Source: Labilibaculum manganireducens
GTDB taxonomy: Bacteria; Bacteroidota; Bacteroidia; Bacteroidales; Marinifilaceae
Assembly (NCBI RefSeq): GCF_002843385.1
Contig: NZ_MVDE01000009.1
Location: forward strand, 102,403 to 166,402
Direction: 5' to 3'
DNA: 64,000 bases
Positions 1 through 8,527 of this stretch are shown here, piece by piece (position 1 is the stretch's first letter; the number at the start of each line of letters is the position of its first letter). The notes beneath the pieces are model-generated. The model did no database searches. It had not been told where the DNA came from and saw nothing but the letters and a program-made list of their open reading frames with translations. Made by a program: the position numbers and the translations under genes.

Positions 1-1
1 T

Positions 2-172
2 GAAGACTATTTTGACTTTGTTAACGAATTTCAAACTATGGATCAAACACAAACACCCATGTTTTCAGGTCCGCCCGCCAATATAAGAAGCAATATTTCG
101 AATGATGCAGTTGGCTTTTTTGCAGTTTATGCCATCACACGCAACTCCATCACTGTTAACATTGAACAATAA
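2..172 (+). CDS. DUF4249 domain protein, C-terminal fragment
   Basis: The window opens inside a plus-strand gene. The frame from base 2 reads 56 codons to a TAA at 170-172. The tail contains PPANIRSNISNDAVGFFAVY, which resembles the usual end of DUF4249 proteins: a 'PP.N..SNI.N..G.F..Y' block near the C-terminus. These are secreted Bacteroidota lipoproteins, often encoded beside TonB-dependent receptors. The N-terminus and any partner lie upstream of the window. A rho-independent terminator follows directly. The family call rests on this short tail only. Confidence 0.6.
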   Translation, partial: EDYFDFVNEFQTMDQTQTPMFSGPPANIRSNISNDAVGFFAVYAITRNSITVNIEQ

Positions 173-176
173 ATTT

Positions 177-205
177 AAAGAGCACTTTTGGTGCTCTTTT
201 CTTTT
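177..205 (+). terminator. Rho-independent terminator after the DUF4249 gene
   Basis: A perfect 9-bp stem (AAAGAGCAC at 177-185 with GTGCTCTTT at 191-199) with a 5-nt loop is followed by a T-rich run. It lies 4 nt after the stop codon and just before the convergent iron-sulfur gene. Confidence 0.85.
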
Positions 206-206
206 T

Positions 207-650
207 TTATTCTTTAAACCCGATGTCCTTATGGGAACCATCACAAAATGGTTTACTTTTAGAAGAACCGCAACGGCAAAAATAGCAAGCATCTGCCATT
301 ACTTTTCTCTGTCCATCTGAACCAACAAGAGTTATTGGTCCTTCCATCATAATAGGACCATCTTTAAGTACTTCTACTTTGTGCCCGGCTTCAATTGCTT
401 TAACCGAACCTTTTTCGCCGTCTTCACGATCGGGACTATTCATATAAAAAGACAGTGCTCTGGACGGACATTTTTGCACCTGTTTAATGATCTCTTCAGT
501 ACCAGCTCCTTTTGCTTTTACCCAAGGTCTTGTTCCCGGCTGAAAAACATCTGGCAATCCTTTAGAACAAACACCGGAATGAATACATAAATCAGATTCG
601 TACACTACTGTAACCACTCCATTGGAATATTCCTTTTTCGTTTTTATCAT
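207..650 (-). CDS. CDGSH iron-sulfur protein with N-terminal [4Fe-4S] mono-cluster domain
   Basis: This 147-residue protein joins two iron-sulfur modules. Residues 1-70 resemble the YjdI/DUF1271 single-cluster ferredoxin domain, with Cys22, Cys28 and Cys61 visible. The C-terminal 30 residues hold a mitoNEET-like CDGSH motif with ligands C125-x-C127, C136 and H140, a 3Cys-1His [2Fe-2S] site. No signal peptide is seen, so it is probably a cytosolic electron-transfer or cluster-storage protein; its partner is unknown. It is convergent with the DUF4249 gene and monocistronic. The two-domain assignment is strong, while the physiological role is not established for this fusion. Confidence 0.85.
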   Translation of the reverse strand: MIKTKKEYSNGVVTVVYESDLCIHSGVCSKGLPDVFQPGTRPWVKAKGAGTEEIIKQVQKCPSRALSFYMNSPDREDGEKGSVKAIEAGHKVEVLKDGPIMMEGPITLVGSDGQRKVMADACYFCRCGSSKSKPFCDGSHKDIGFKE

Positions 651-833
651 GGCTCATTATTTTTGATGTTTTTTACTTCACCTATTAATTTACTACATTT
701 TCATGAATATTATTAAATTATTTTCCAACAAATAAAATTACTCCTTCAACAGCAATCATCTCATTCTGAAACCCCTGCAAAACCAAAGGAAAGTTTCATC
801 TGTAAAAAAATAAATCCAGATAAAAAAAAGGAC

Positions 834-863
834 TTGCACATCAAAAAAAATATCCTACTTTTG
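834..863 (+). promoter_or_regulatory. Bacteroidota-type promoter of tRNA-Trp
   Basis: A -33-like TTGCAC (834-839) and a -7 element TACTTTTG (856-863) are separated by 19 nt counted from TTG, matching the group's TTTG-N19-TAnnTTTG consensus. The predicted start lies just upstream of the tRNA. Rest of 651-907: no gene seen. Confidence 0.65.
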
Positions 864-907
864 TCGCAGACTTTTCAGGAAAATATTTTTGAAAAGGCTA
901 ATTACAG

Positions 908-980
908 ACGGGTGTAGCTCAGTTGGTAGAGCACTGGTCTCCAAAACCAGGTGTCGGGAGTTCGAGTCTCTCCACCCGTG
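908..980 (+). tRNA. tRNA-Trp (CCA anticodon)
   Basis: The 73-nt cloverleaf is intact. The acceptor stem is ACGGGTG (908-914) with CACCCGT (973-979), and the discriminator is G980. The anticodon stem CTGGT/ACCAG encloses the loop CTCCAAA, giving anticodon CCA for tryptophan. The T arm carries TTCGAGT. The 3' CCA is not fully encoded. It is a single-gene transcript between a clear promoter and a strong terminator. Confidence 0.95.
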
Positions 981-982
981 CA

Positions 983-1017
983 AAAACCTTTCTAATTATT
1001 TAGGAAGGTTTTTTATT
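983..1017 (+). terminator. Terminator of tRNA-Trp
   Basis: A 12-bp stem with one G-U pair (983-994 with 1001-1012) and a 6-nt loop is followed by a T run, starting right after the tRNA. Confidence 0.85.
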
Positions 1018-1021
1018 TTAT

Positions 1022-1050
1022 AAAAAAAGCGACCATTTCTGATCGCTTTT
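1022..1050. terminator. Bidirectional hairpin terminator
   Basis: AAAAGCGA (1025-1032) pairs with TCGCTTTT (1043-1050), flanked by A and T runs on both sides. It can end the small minus-strand gene at 1058-1213 and back up the tRNA terminator. Confidence 0.65.
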
Positions 1051-1057
1051 CACTTTT

Positions 1058-1213
1058 TTATAAATTATCCTTTAAGTAGTACTTTTCATTTGCATCCATC
1101 TCTACAATTCCTTCTCTCAATTTATAGTTTGGAATCTCTCTTTTTGATTTTTCCGAATGAAACCTTTTTTTCTTCTCTTTTTGGGGCTGAACTGATCTAA
1201 TAGTTTTCGACAT
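1058..1213 (-). CDS. Small basic hypothetical protein (51 aa)
   Basis: The ATG at 1213 opens a 51-residue frame ending in TAA at 1058-1060. The N-terminal half is very basic (Lys-Glu-Lys-rich around residues 11-25) and the C-terminal half is acidic, with a YYLKDNL end. No known domain is recognised. Support for a real gene is the isolated ORF with the terminator hairpin 8 nt after its stop and an A/T-rich upstream region. It could be a small nucleic-acid-binding protein, but that is only a guess from charge. Confidence 0.4.
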   Translation of the reverse strand: MSKTIRSVQPQKEKKKRFHSEKSKREIPNYKLREGIVEMDANEKYYLKDNL

Positions 1214-1290
1214 AACTTTAAATTTTAAAAAAAACTAAGTGTACACTATCATTTATTTTCTACGTAAGTACTAAAAAAAAGTGACAAAAA

Positions 1291-1322
1291 AAATGATGAG
1301 CCAATTAACTGGCTCATCATTT
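1291..1322 (-). terminator. Terminator of the amidohydrolase/ABC operon
   Basis: A perfect 13-bp stem (1291-1303 with 1310-1322) and a 6-nt loop. On the minus strand it is followed by a long T run. Confidence 0.8.
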
Positions 1323-1403
1323 AGTATTAGAGTGGTAACCAATTTTGTCAGACAAAAGTTACAGCAACTCCATATCTATTTGATAGATATATCAAATTAT
1401 GGT

Positions 1404-2138
1404 TTATTTTATGCCTTTTTCGATCACTTCTTTCGTTTCTGTATCGAAAATTAAAAGCCCCTCGTTTTTATCATTTAATTGTCCAACTAATTTTCCTTCT
1501 TCATTCCATATCGAAGTTTTTCCAGCACATTCATATCCACCTGATTGTCCAATATAATTAGCCATAAACACAGTCATTTTAAACTCTTTTGCAATTTCAG
1601 ACAACTTTTTAATATCGTCTTCAATACCATTTATAGAGTTCAATACGCTTGCAATATAAATGTTCGCATGATTTTTATGCGCAGTTTCTGAGTGTTCAGA
1701 AATTGATAATTCATAACAAATTGCAGGTGCTACAACATTTCCACCTTCAAAATTCAAATAAATTTGCTTCTGTCCTGGAGTAAAAACATCTATTTCAGTT
1801 GGATATAAATATTGCTTTGAATAAATAAGCCGTTCTTTGTTCGATTGAAAAATCACCATACTTATGAAAGTATCATCATTTTCTTTAGTTGGTAATCCAA
1901 CTCCAATCACTATTTTATTCAAGTCAGAAATTTCCTGAAATACATCAAGTCTTGTGTCGTCTTGTGTCGTGGCTAAGATCTTTGCTAATTTCGGTTCATA
2001 ACCAGTCAACGACAATTCTGGAAAAATCATTATATCAGCATTTTCATGGACAGCAATGTCTAAAAATCTTTTGTGCTGATCAATATTTTTTTCAATGTCA
2101 CCTTTTATCGGATTTGTTTGCCCTATACAAATTCTCAT
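1404..2138 (-). CDS. Carbon-nitrogen hydrolase (nitrilase superfamily)
   Basis: This 244-residue cytosolic enzyme carries the nitrilase-superfamily catalytic triad: Glu41 in FPELSLTGY, Lys108 in YSKQYLYPTE and Cys141 in PAICYE. Such enzymes hydrolyse nitriles, amides or N-carbamoyl compounds; the substrate cannot be read here. The start chosen is the ATG at 2138 (MRICIGQ), because the family begins at this strand; an in-frame ATG at 2171 would add 11 unconserved residues. It lies 55 nt downstream of the ABC exporter (22 nt from the longer start) on the same strand and likely shares its transcript. A terminator follows. Confidence 0.85.
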   Translation of the reverse strand: MRICIGQTNPIKGDIEKNIDQHKRFLDIAVHENADIMIFPELSLTGYEPKLAKILATTQDDTRLDVFQEISDLNKIVIGVGLPTKENDDTFISMVIFQSNKERLIYSKQYLYPTEIDVFTPGQKQIYLNFEGGNVVAPAICYELSISEHSETAHKNHANIYIASVLNSINGIEDDIKKLSEIAKEFKMTVFMANYIGQSGGYECAGKTSIWNEEGKLVGQLNDKNEGLLIFDTETKEVIEKGIK

Positions 2139-2193
2139 ACTTAAGTTTCTATCCTGAAGTTCAAAGACCAATAACTACTTACTATATTGAATT

Positions 2194-4020
2194 TTATAGC
2201 AATTGCATGTCATACAATTTTTTATAAGTGCCATTTTTTGCAATAAGCTCTTCATGTTTGCCACGTTCAACAATTTCTCCCTCATGAAAGACACAAATTA
2301 AATCGGCATTTTTAACTGTTGACAAGCGGTGAGCAATTACAACTGAAGTACGATTCTGCATCAATTTATCCAAAGCATCCTGCACCAATCGTTCCGATTC
2401 CGTATCCAAAGCCGAAGTAGCTTCATCCAAAATCATAATAGGAGGATTTTTAAGAACTGCTCTGGCAATACTCAACCTCTGACGCTGACCTCCCGAAAGC
2501 TTACCTCCACGATCTCCAATATTAGTATAATAACCATCTTCTGTTGCAGAAATAAAGTCATGAGCATTGGCAATTTTTGCTGCTGCTTCAACTTCTTCCA
2601 GTGTAGCACTTTCTACACCAAATGCAATATTGTTGAAAATTGTATCATTAAACAGAATTGATTCCTGATTCACGTTCCCCATAAGATTCCGCACATCAGC
2701 AATTTTGAGATCACGAATATCCTGGCCATCAACAAAAATTCCACCTTCAATTACATCGTAAAATCTAGGTAATAAATCAACGAAAGTTGTTTTACCCGAA
2801 CCAGATTCGCCTACTAAGGCAATCGTTTTCCCTTTCGGGATCTCAAGGTTTATATTTTTCAAAACTTGTTTCTCGCCATTGTACGAGAAACCTACATTTC
2901 GGTATTCAATTGCATTTTCAAATCGACCTATGTGTTTTGCATTTGGTTGATCTACGATTGTCGACTCAGCTCCTAAAATTTGATCGATACGCTCCATAGC
3001 AGCCAAACCTTTTTGTATGCTAAAGAAGGCTTTCGAAAAAGCCTTTGCTGGATTTATAATCGAGTAAAATAGCACCAAGTAAACCATGAAACTGGCACCA
3101 TTAAGACTTCCCTCTCCATTTAAAATTAAACGTCCACCATACCAAAGTACGATAACGATAACGATCGTTCCCAAGAATTCGCTAACAGGATGAGCCAAAA
3201 CTCTTCTACGCATCAAACTATTCATGATACGACGATAATCATTATTTTCGGCGGAAAATTTTTCTGTTACTTTATCCTCTGCTGTAAAGGCTTTAATAAT
3301 TCGAAGACCTGAAAGGGTTTCTTCAATGGTAGATAAAAGTTCTCCCATCTTGTTTTGTCCCAAGCGTGACGTTTTTTTCAAGCTTCGACCAATTCGACCA
3401 ATAATAAAACCGGCCATAGGCAGAAGAACAAAACTAAAAAGAGTCAGTTGAGGACTCATAATAATCATTGCCGACAAGGATACAATAATTATAATCGGAT
3501 TCTTGATGAACATGTCCAATGAATCCATCACCGAATTTTCTACTTCCTGAACATCACCAGTTGAACGTGCTATAATATCACCTTTCTTTTCATCAGTAAA
3601 AAAAGGAATTGGTAAACTAACAATCTTGTTGTAGATCAGATTTCTCATATCACGAACCACTCCATTTCTCAATCCAACTGTGTGATATGATCCCAGATAA
3701 GTAAACGCAACTTTAAAAAACACCGCAATCACAAGGAAGATCCCAACAAAAATAAGAGCTGAGTCGGAGCCATATTCCAATTTTACCTGTGATGTATAGA
3801 AATAAAAATTTGCCTTAATTGAACCAAATTTAAACTCCCATGGCACAAGTTCTACTACTGGCTCTGCAATATTGAAAAGTATTTCCAAAACAGGTTGCAT
3901 CATAGCAAAAGAGAATACTCCAAAAACTGCAGCTAGTAAATTATAAACGAAACTCATTATTAAATCACTCTTATAAGGAGGAAGGAATCGTCTAAGAATC
4001 TTAATAAAATCTTTCATCAA
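2194..4020 (-). CDS. ABC transporter, fused permease/ATPase (MsbA-like)
   Basis: This 608-residue half-transporter has an N-terminal six-helix exporter domain (about residues 15-330) and a C-terminal nucleotide-binding domain. The latter shows Walker A GESGSGKTT, signature LSGGQ, Walker B IMILDEATSALD and H-loop IAHRLS. It is expected to act as a homodimeric inner-membrane exporter. MsbA-type lipid flippases and multidrug exporters share this layout and cannot be told apart by eye. It is encoded between purB and the amidohydrolase on the same strand. Length is normal. Confidence 0.88.
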   Translation of the reverse strand: MMKDFIKILRRFLPPYKSDLIMSFVYNLLAAVFGVFSFAMMQPVLEILFNIAEPVVELVPWEFKFGSIKANFYFYTSQVKLEYGSDSALIFVGIFLVIAVFFKVAFTYLGSYHTVGLRNGVVRDMRNLIYNKIVSLPIPFFTDEKKGDIIARSTGDVQEVENSVMDSLDMFIKNPIIIIVSLSAMIIMSPQLTLFSFVLLPMAGFIIGRIGRSLKKTSRLGQNKMGELLSTIEETLSGLRIIKAFTAEDKVTEKFSAENNDYRRIMNSLMRRRVLAHPVSEFLGTIVIVIVLWYGGRLILNGEGSLNGASFMVYLVLFYSIINPAKAFSKAFFSIQKGLAAMERIDQILGAESTIVDQPNAKHIGRFENAIEYRNVGFSYNGEKQVLKNINLEIPKGKTIALVGESGSGKTTFVDLLPRFYDVIEGGIFVDGQDIRDLKIADVRNLMGNVNQESILFNDTIFNNIAFGVESATLEEVEAAAKIANAHDFISATEDGYYTNIGDRGGKLSGGQRQRLSIARAVLKNPPIMILDEATSALDTESERLVQDALDKLMQNRTSVVIAHRLSTVKNADLICVFHEGEIVERGKHEELIAKNGTYKKLYDMQLL

Positions 4021-4075
4021 GTAATTAATGGGTGAAACAAAAGCTTACAATTCATCAATAAGCAGTAAAAAAATA

Positions 4076-4104
4076 AGGCTGTAAAAGTACAACTCTTACA
4101 GCCT
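4076..4104 (-). terminator. Terminator of purB
   Basis: AGGCTGTAA (4076-4084) pairs with TTACAGCCT (4096-4104). On the minus strand a T run follows. Confidence 0.75.
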
Positions 4105-4134
4105 ATTTACAAAGTATTAACAAGATTTAATATT

Positions 4135-5472
4135 TTAGATTCCTGTATAATTAGCAGGACTAATTGCCTTTAATTCAACCTTTAAGACGTCATCAACTTC
4201 TAAAGTATCAATGAACTCAGCAATACTTTCTTTTGTGATGTGACTATTGGTACGAGTTAAAGCTTTTAATGCTTCATAAGGATTTGGATATCCTTCGCGG
4301 CGAAGAATGGTTTGAACTGCCTCGGCAACAACCGCCCAGTTCGCATCCAAATCGGCCTGAAACGCTTCTTTCGAAATAATTAATTTATCCAAACCTTTTA
4401 ATAAAGATTTAAAAGCAATAATAGTATGAGCAAAAGGAACTCCAATGTTTCTTAAAACAGTAGAATCGGTTAAATCGCGTTGCAATCTGGATATAGGCAA
4501 TTTTGCCGATAAATGCTCAAAAACAGCATTTGCCAATCCAAGATTTCCTTCTGAATTTTCAAAATCGATAGGATTAACCTTATGAGGCATTGCCGATGAT
4601 CCTACTTCGCCCTCTTTAATTTTTTGTTTGAAATAATTCATGGATACATAAGTCCAAAAATCACGATTCAAATCAATCAAAACCGTATTGATACGTTTTA
4701 GATTATCGAAAATAGCTCCCATGTTGTCGTAATTGGAAATCTGAGTGGTAAATTCCTCACGTTCCAATTTCAAAATATCATTTACAAAATGGTTCCCAAA
4801 TTCTTTCCAGTCGGTTTTAGGATATGCTACATGATGAGCATTAAAGTTACCGGTAGCTCCACCAAATTTGGCCGAACATGGAACACTTTTTAAAAGATCC
4901 AATTGCTTCTTTAAACGATATACGTATACCTGAATTTCTTTTCCTAAACGAGTTGGAGATGCTGGCTGACCATGCGTACGGGCCAACATTGAAATTTCTT
5001 TCCAATCCTCAGAAAGACTGTCCAGTTTATTAATCAATTCGTCTAAAAGCGGATAATAAACATCATGCACTGCATCGCGCAATGAATAGGGTGTTGCAGT
5101 ATTATTAATATCCTGAGAAGTTAATCCGAAGTGAATAAACTCTTTGTATTTCTGAAGATTTAAAGTATCAAATTTTTCCTTAATAAAGTACTCAACTGCT
5201 TTAACATCATGATTTGTTACACTTTCAATATCTTTAACTTTTTGCGCATCTTCAACTGTAAAATCAAGATATAAACTACGCAAATCTGCAAATAAATCCT
5301 TATCGAAATCCTTTAGCTGTGGAAGAGGAACCTCACATAAAGCAATAAAATATTCTACTTCTACCAAAACTCTGTATCGCACCAAAGCATATTCCGAAAA
5401 ATACTCTCCTAAAACGTTTACCTTATCACGGTAACGTCCGTCAATCGGCGAAATTGCTGTCAAACTCTGCAT
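4135..5472 (-). CDS. purB: Adenylosuccinate lyase
   Basis: This enzyme of the fumarase/aspartase superfamily cleaves SAICAR and adenylosuccinate in purine synthesis, releasing fumarate. The N-terminal LTAISPIDGRY block is typical of the family. The catalytic loop GSSAMPHKVNP and the TSQDINNT substrate motif are present, and the length of 445 residues is normal. The start chosen is the ATG at 5472 (MQSLTAIS); an ATG at 5493 would add seven residues. It appears monocistronic, divergent from the EI24 gene and with its own terminator. Confidence 0.95.
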   Translation of the reverse strand: MQSLTAISPIDGRYRDKVNVLGEYFSEYALVRYRVLVEVEYFIALCEVPLPQLKDFDKDLFADLRSLYLDFTVEDAQKVKDIESVTNHDVKAVEYFIKEKFDTLNLQKYKEFIHFGLTSQDINNTATPYSLRDAVHDVYYPLLDELINKLDSLSEDWKEISMLARTHGQPASPTRLGKEIQVYVYRLKKQLDLLKSVPCSAKFGGATGNFNAHHVAYPKTDWKEFGNHFVNDILKLEREEFTTQISNYDNMGAIFDNLKRINTVLIDLNRDFWTYVSMNYFKQKIKEGEVGSSAMPHKVNPIDFENSEGNLGLANAVFEHLSAKLPISRLQRDLTDSTVLRNIGVPFAHTIIAFKSLLKGLDKLIISKEAFQADLDANWAVVAEAVQTILRREGYPNPYEALKALTRTNSHITKESIAEFIDTLEVDDVLKVELKAISPANYTGI

Positions 5473-5602
5473 TTCAAAAAAATTAAATGTCAATAATGGT
5501 TATTTAGAAGCCCAAAGGTAATTAAAAGCGATGAGTCCCGAAAGCTTTCAGAGAATGATCTGCAATAAGAAAGCATTATCTAATCAAACATTGAACCTTA
5601 TA

Positions 5603-5633
5603 TTTCGCATTTTATCGATAAATGTTATTTTTG
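5603..5633 (+). promoter_or_regulatory. Promoter of the EI24 gene
   Basis: TATTTTTG (5626-5633) fits the -7 consensus TAnnTTTG. A TTTC at 5603-5606 lies 19 nt upstream as a -33-like element. The gene starts 28 nt downstream. Confidence 0.5.
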
Positions 5634-5661
5634 TTAAGTCACTTAACTTAAAAAAGAATCG

Positions 5662-6468
5662 ATGAAATTCATTAAAGATTTCAGCTTTGGCTTACGAACT
5701 TACACCGAAGCCATTCAATATATTTTCAGAAAACGATTGGCTTGGTTTTTCATATTCCCAATTCTTCTCAATATCATTTTATTTTGGGTTGGCTGGGATT
5801 ACATTGGCGATTTGGCTCAGCAATCGCAAACCTGCCTTGAAGGATGGTTGGATTTAAAAAATGCTGAATTTTGGGGTTCCGGTTTCTTAAAAGCGACTCT
5901 TGGGGGATTTATTTGGGTGATATTCAAATTATTATTCTTTTTGATATTCGCCTACTTTGGTGGCTACATCATCCTCATCATTATGTCACCTGTATTCTCC
6001 TATTTATCAGAACGAACAGAAAAAATAAAAACAGGAAATGACTATCCATTTGAAATAAAACAATTTCTAAAAGACATTGTACGCGGTGTTTTTATTGCTG
6101 TTCGAAACTTGCTAATAGAACTGGCTTTAACGATACTCATGTTTATTTTAAGTTTTATCCCGATAATAGGTTGGATTGCCGCCATATTCCTGTTTTTCAT
6201 TTCAGCGTATTTCTACGGATTTTCATTTCTTGACTATGCAATTGAACGCAAAAAAATGAGCATTACACAAAGTGTTCTGTTCATGAGAGAAAACAAAGGA
6301 ATCGTAATTGCCAATGGTTTTATTTTTTCACTCTGCCTGATCGTTCCATTTTGCGGCGTTTCTTTTTCAAGTTTTGCGGCTATTATTTCAGTTGTTGCAG
6401 GAACTTTAGCTGTAAACGAAATTTGGGATGATGACAAATACCTAAATAGAAAATCAAACAAAATTTAA
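5662..6468 (+). CDS. EI24/CysZ-like integral membrane protein
   Basis: This 268-residue polytopic membrane protein has about six hydrophobic segments (near residues 27-47, 75-110, 145-185 and 212-245). The overall pattern is that of the EI24 family (CysZ-like, PF07264), recognisable from the opening FGLRTYTEAIQYIFRKRLAW. CysZ moves sulfate in proteobacteria, but no sulfate genes are nearby here, so the substrate is unknown. It precedes nfeD on the same strand with a gap of about 96 nt to the start chosen there. Confidence 0.75.
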   Translation: MKFIKDFSFGLRTYTEAIQYIFRKRLAWFFIFPILLNIILFWVGWDYIGDLAQQSQTCLEGWLDLKNAEFWGSGFLKATLGGFIWVIFKLLFFLIFAYFGGYIILIIMSPVFSYLSERTEKIKTGNDYPFEIKQFLKDIVRGVFIAVRNLLIELALTILMFILSFIPIIGWIAAIFLFFISAYFYGFSFLDYAIERKKMSITQSVLFMRENKGIVIANGFIFSLCLIVPFCGVSFSSFAAIISVVAGTLAVNEIWDDDKYLNRKSNKI

Positions 6469-6564
6469 ACTTAATTGCTATCTTACATATAAGTTCAAAT
6501 TCCTCCTGTGAATTATCAGGCTTAGGTTTTGAGTACAATCGGACACAGTAAAACAAATACAAAT

Positions 6565-7998
6565 ATGAATAACATTCGTCGCTTTCTTCTTATCATTTTT
6601 TCTATATCGCTGGCTTTCCAGCTCATGGCAAATCAGTCTGCTGACAGTATTCCCGAAATTAACAAAACACAGGTTTACAAGTTTGATATTAAACGGGAGA
6701 TTGGGCCTGCAGTCTGGAGACAGACAAAAGATGCACTTCAGGAAGCCGTTGAATGGAATGCTGATATCATTCTTATTCATATGAATACCTACGGAGGTAC
6801 GGTGATTCATGCAGATTCAATTCGAACAGCCATTTTAAACAGCAAAATTCCTGTTTATGTTTTTATTGATAACAATGCAGCATCTGCCGGAGCTCTTATT
6901 TCTATTGCCTGCGATAGTATTTACATGAGGACCGGAGCCAATATTGGAGCTGCAACCGTTGTAAATCAAACAGGTGCAGCAATGCCCGATAAATATCAAT
7001 CGTACATGCGATCGACAATGCGCGCAACAGCCGAATCGCATGGAAAGGACACATTGATTCAAAAAGGTGACACAATCTACAAATGGCGAAGAGATCCGTT
7101 AATTGCTGAAGCGATGGTTGATCCCCGTACCTATATTGAAAATGTGATTGACACAGGAAAAGTTTTAACTTTCACTCCGGCTGAAGCAATTAAAAACGGA
7201 TACTGCGAAGGAATCGCAAACAGTGTGGAAGAAGTCCTTGCTAAGGCTGGGATAAAAGAATATACGATTAAAAAATATGAGCCAACGGGAATTGAAAAAA
7301 TGATTGATTTCATGATTAATCCTATTTTACAAGGTATCTTAATCATGATTATTATTGGAGGAATTTATTTTGAATTACAAACTCCGGGAATCGGATTTCC
7401 GATACTGGCATCTGCGATTGCGGCGGTTCTCTACTTCTCGCCCCTTTATTTGGAAGGAATGGCCGAAAACTGGGAAATTCTTTTATTTGTGGCGGGTGTC
7501 ATCCTCCTCGCGCTGGAAATATTTGTTATTCCAGGCTTTGGTGTTGCTGGTATTTCCGGAATCATTCTCATTATTACCGGTCTCGCTTTAAGTTTGGTTG
7601 ACAATGTTGCTTTTGATTTTGAACCTCGTCACATAAGAGCTTTGCTTGGTGCAATTATGCTGGTTGTCTTTTCTATGTTAGCCTCCATACTGGGATCAAT
7701 TTATGCAAGCAAAAGGCTGTTTGCCACCAATTCATTTTTAGGGCATTTAGCTCTTGGCACAATCGAAAAATCAGAAGATGGTTACGTTAGTGTGGATATG
7801 AAAGGCAAATCATTAATAGGGAAAACAGGAACCGTCCTTAGCGTTCTTCGTCCTTCGGGCAAGGTATTTATCGAAAACCAAATTTACGATGCTAAATCGG
7901 AGGATGGTTTTATAGACAAAGACACACTCATAGAAGTAATCCGTTTTGAATCCGGTCAGGTATATGTTATAAAAAAAGAAGATGATGAGCTCAATTAA
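6565..7998 (+). CDS. NfeD family membrane serine protease
   Basis: This long-form NfeD protein has a cleavable signal peptide (residues 1-21), then a ClpP/SppA-like protease domain (about 30-230) with the NAASAGALIS motif carrying the nucleophile serine. Four to five membrane helices follow (about 245-390), then a C-terminal OB-fold NfeD domain (about 410-477). Long NfeD proteins act on membrane proteins such as stomatins; no stomatin gene adjoins here. The start chosen is the ATG at 6565 in front of the signal peptide; an in-frame TTG at 6529 is less likely. The 3' end overlaps the next gene by 17 nt. Confidence 0.88.
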   Translation: MNNIRRFLLIIFSISLAFQLMANQSADSIPEINKTQVYKFDIKREIGPAVWRQTKDALQEAVEWNADIILIHMNTYGGTVIHADSIRTAILNSKIPVYVFIDNNAASAGALISIACDSIYMRTGANIGAATVVNQTGAAMPDKYQSYMRSTMRATAESHGKDTLIQKGDTIYKWRRDPLIAEAMVDPRTYIENVIDTGKVLTFTPAEAIKNGYCEGIANSVEEVLAKAGIKEYTIKKYEPTGIEKMIDFMINPILQGILIMIIIGGIYFELQTPGIGFPILASAIAAVLYFSPLYLEGMAENWEILLFVAGVILLALEIFVIPGFGVAGISGIILIITGLALSLVDNVAFDFEPRHIRALLGAIMLVVFSMLASILGSIYASKRLFATNSFLGHLALGTIEKSEDGYVSVDMKGKSLIGKTGTVLSVLRPSGKVFIENQIYDAKSEDGFIDKDTLIEVIRFESGQVYVIKKEDDELN

Positions 7999-8410
7999 GC
8001 CTAGGAGTTATAAATCGGACGATTACCAGCACATTCTTAAATTATGGGAAATAACCAATTTGGGAGGTGAAGAACGTGGCGACAATGCAGAAACAATCGA
8101 GGTAAGCTTGTTGCACGGAGGCAAATTCTGGATTCTTGAAGATTCCAAAACCCGAAAACTGATTGGTTCTTGTTGGGTCACCAATGATTCCAGACGACTG
8201 TATCTGCACCATTTGGGAATTCATCCTGAATATCAACACCAAGGATACGGAAAACTTCTCACAGAAACAGCATTGGCACATGCTAAAAGCTTAAACATGC
8301 AAATTAAACTGGAGGTTCATCATTCAAACAAAACAGCACTAAATATTTATAAAGAACAAGGATTTAATATCCTTGAAGGATACGAAGTAATGATTAAACG
8401 AAGGCATTAA
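7982..8410 (+). CDS. GNAT family N-acetyltransferase
   Basis: This 142-residue single-domain acetyltransferase has the acetyl-CoA pyrophosphate-binding motif QHQGYGKLL (about residues 81-89) and the typical C-terminal HHSNKTALNIYKEQGF block, similar to RimI-type enzymes. The acceptor is unknown. It overlaps nfeD by 17 nt, implying translational coupling. A second ATG three bases in (7985) is an equal start candidate. Confidence 0.85.
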   Translation: MMSSIKPRSYKSDDYQHILKLWEITNLGGEERGDNAETIEVSLLHGGKFWILEDSKTRKLIGSCWVTNDSRRLYLHHLGIHPEYQHQGYGKLLTETALAHAKSLNMQIKLEVHHSNKTALNIYKEQGFNILEGYEVMIKRRH

Positions 8411-8527
8411 AAACAAAATCACGCATTACACTCTGTAAAATAAACTGATTTGACTTATGTTTCTAGTATTTCAGGAATTAAAAGAGTAAAATTGCAACAA
8501 AATCAGTAATATATTTTTTAGAAAACT

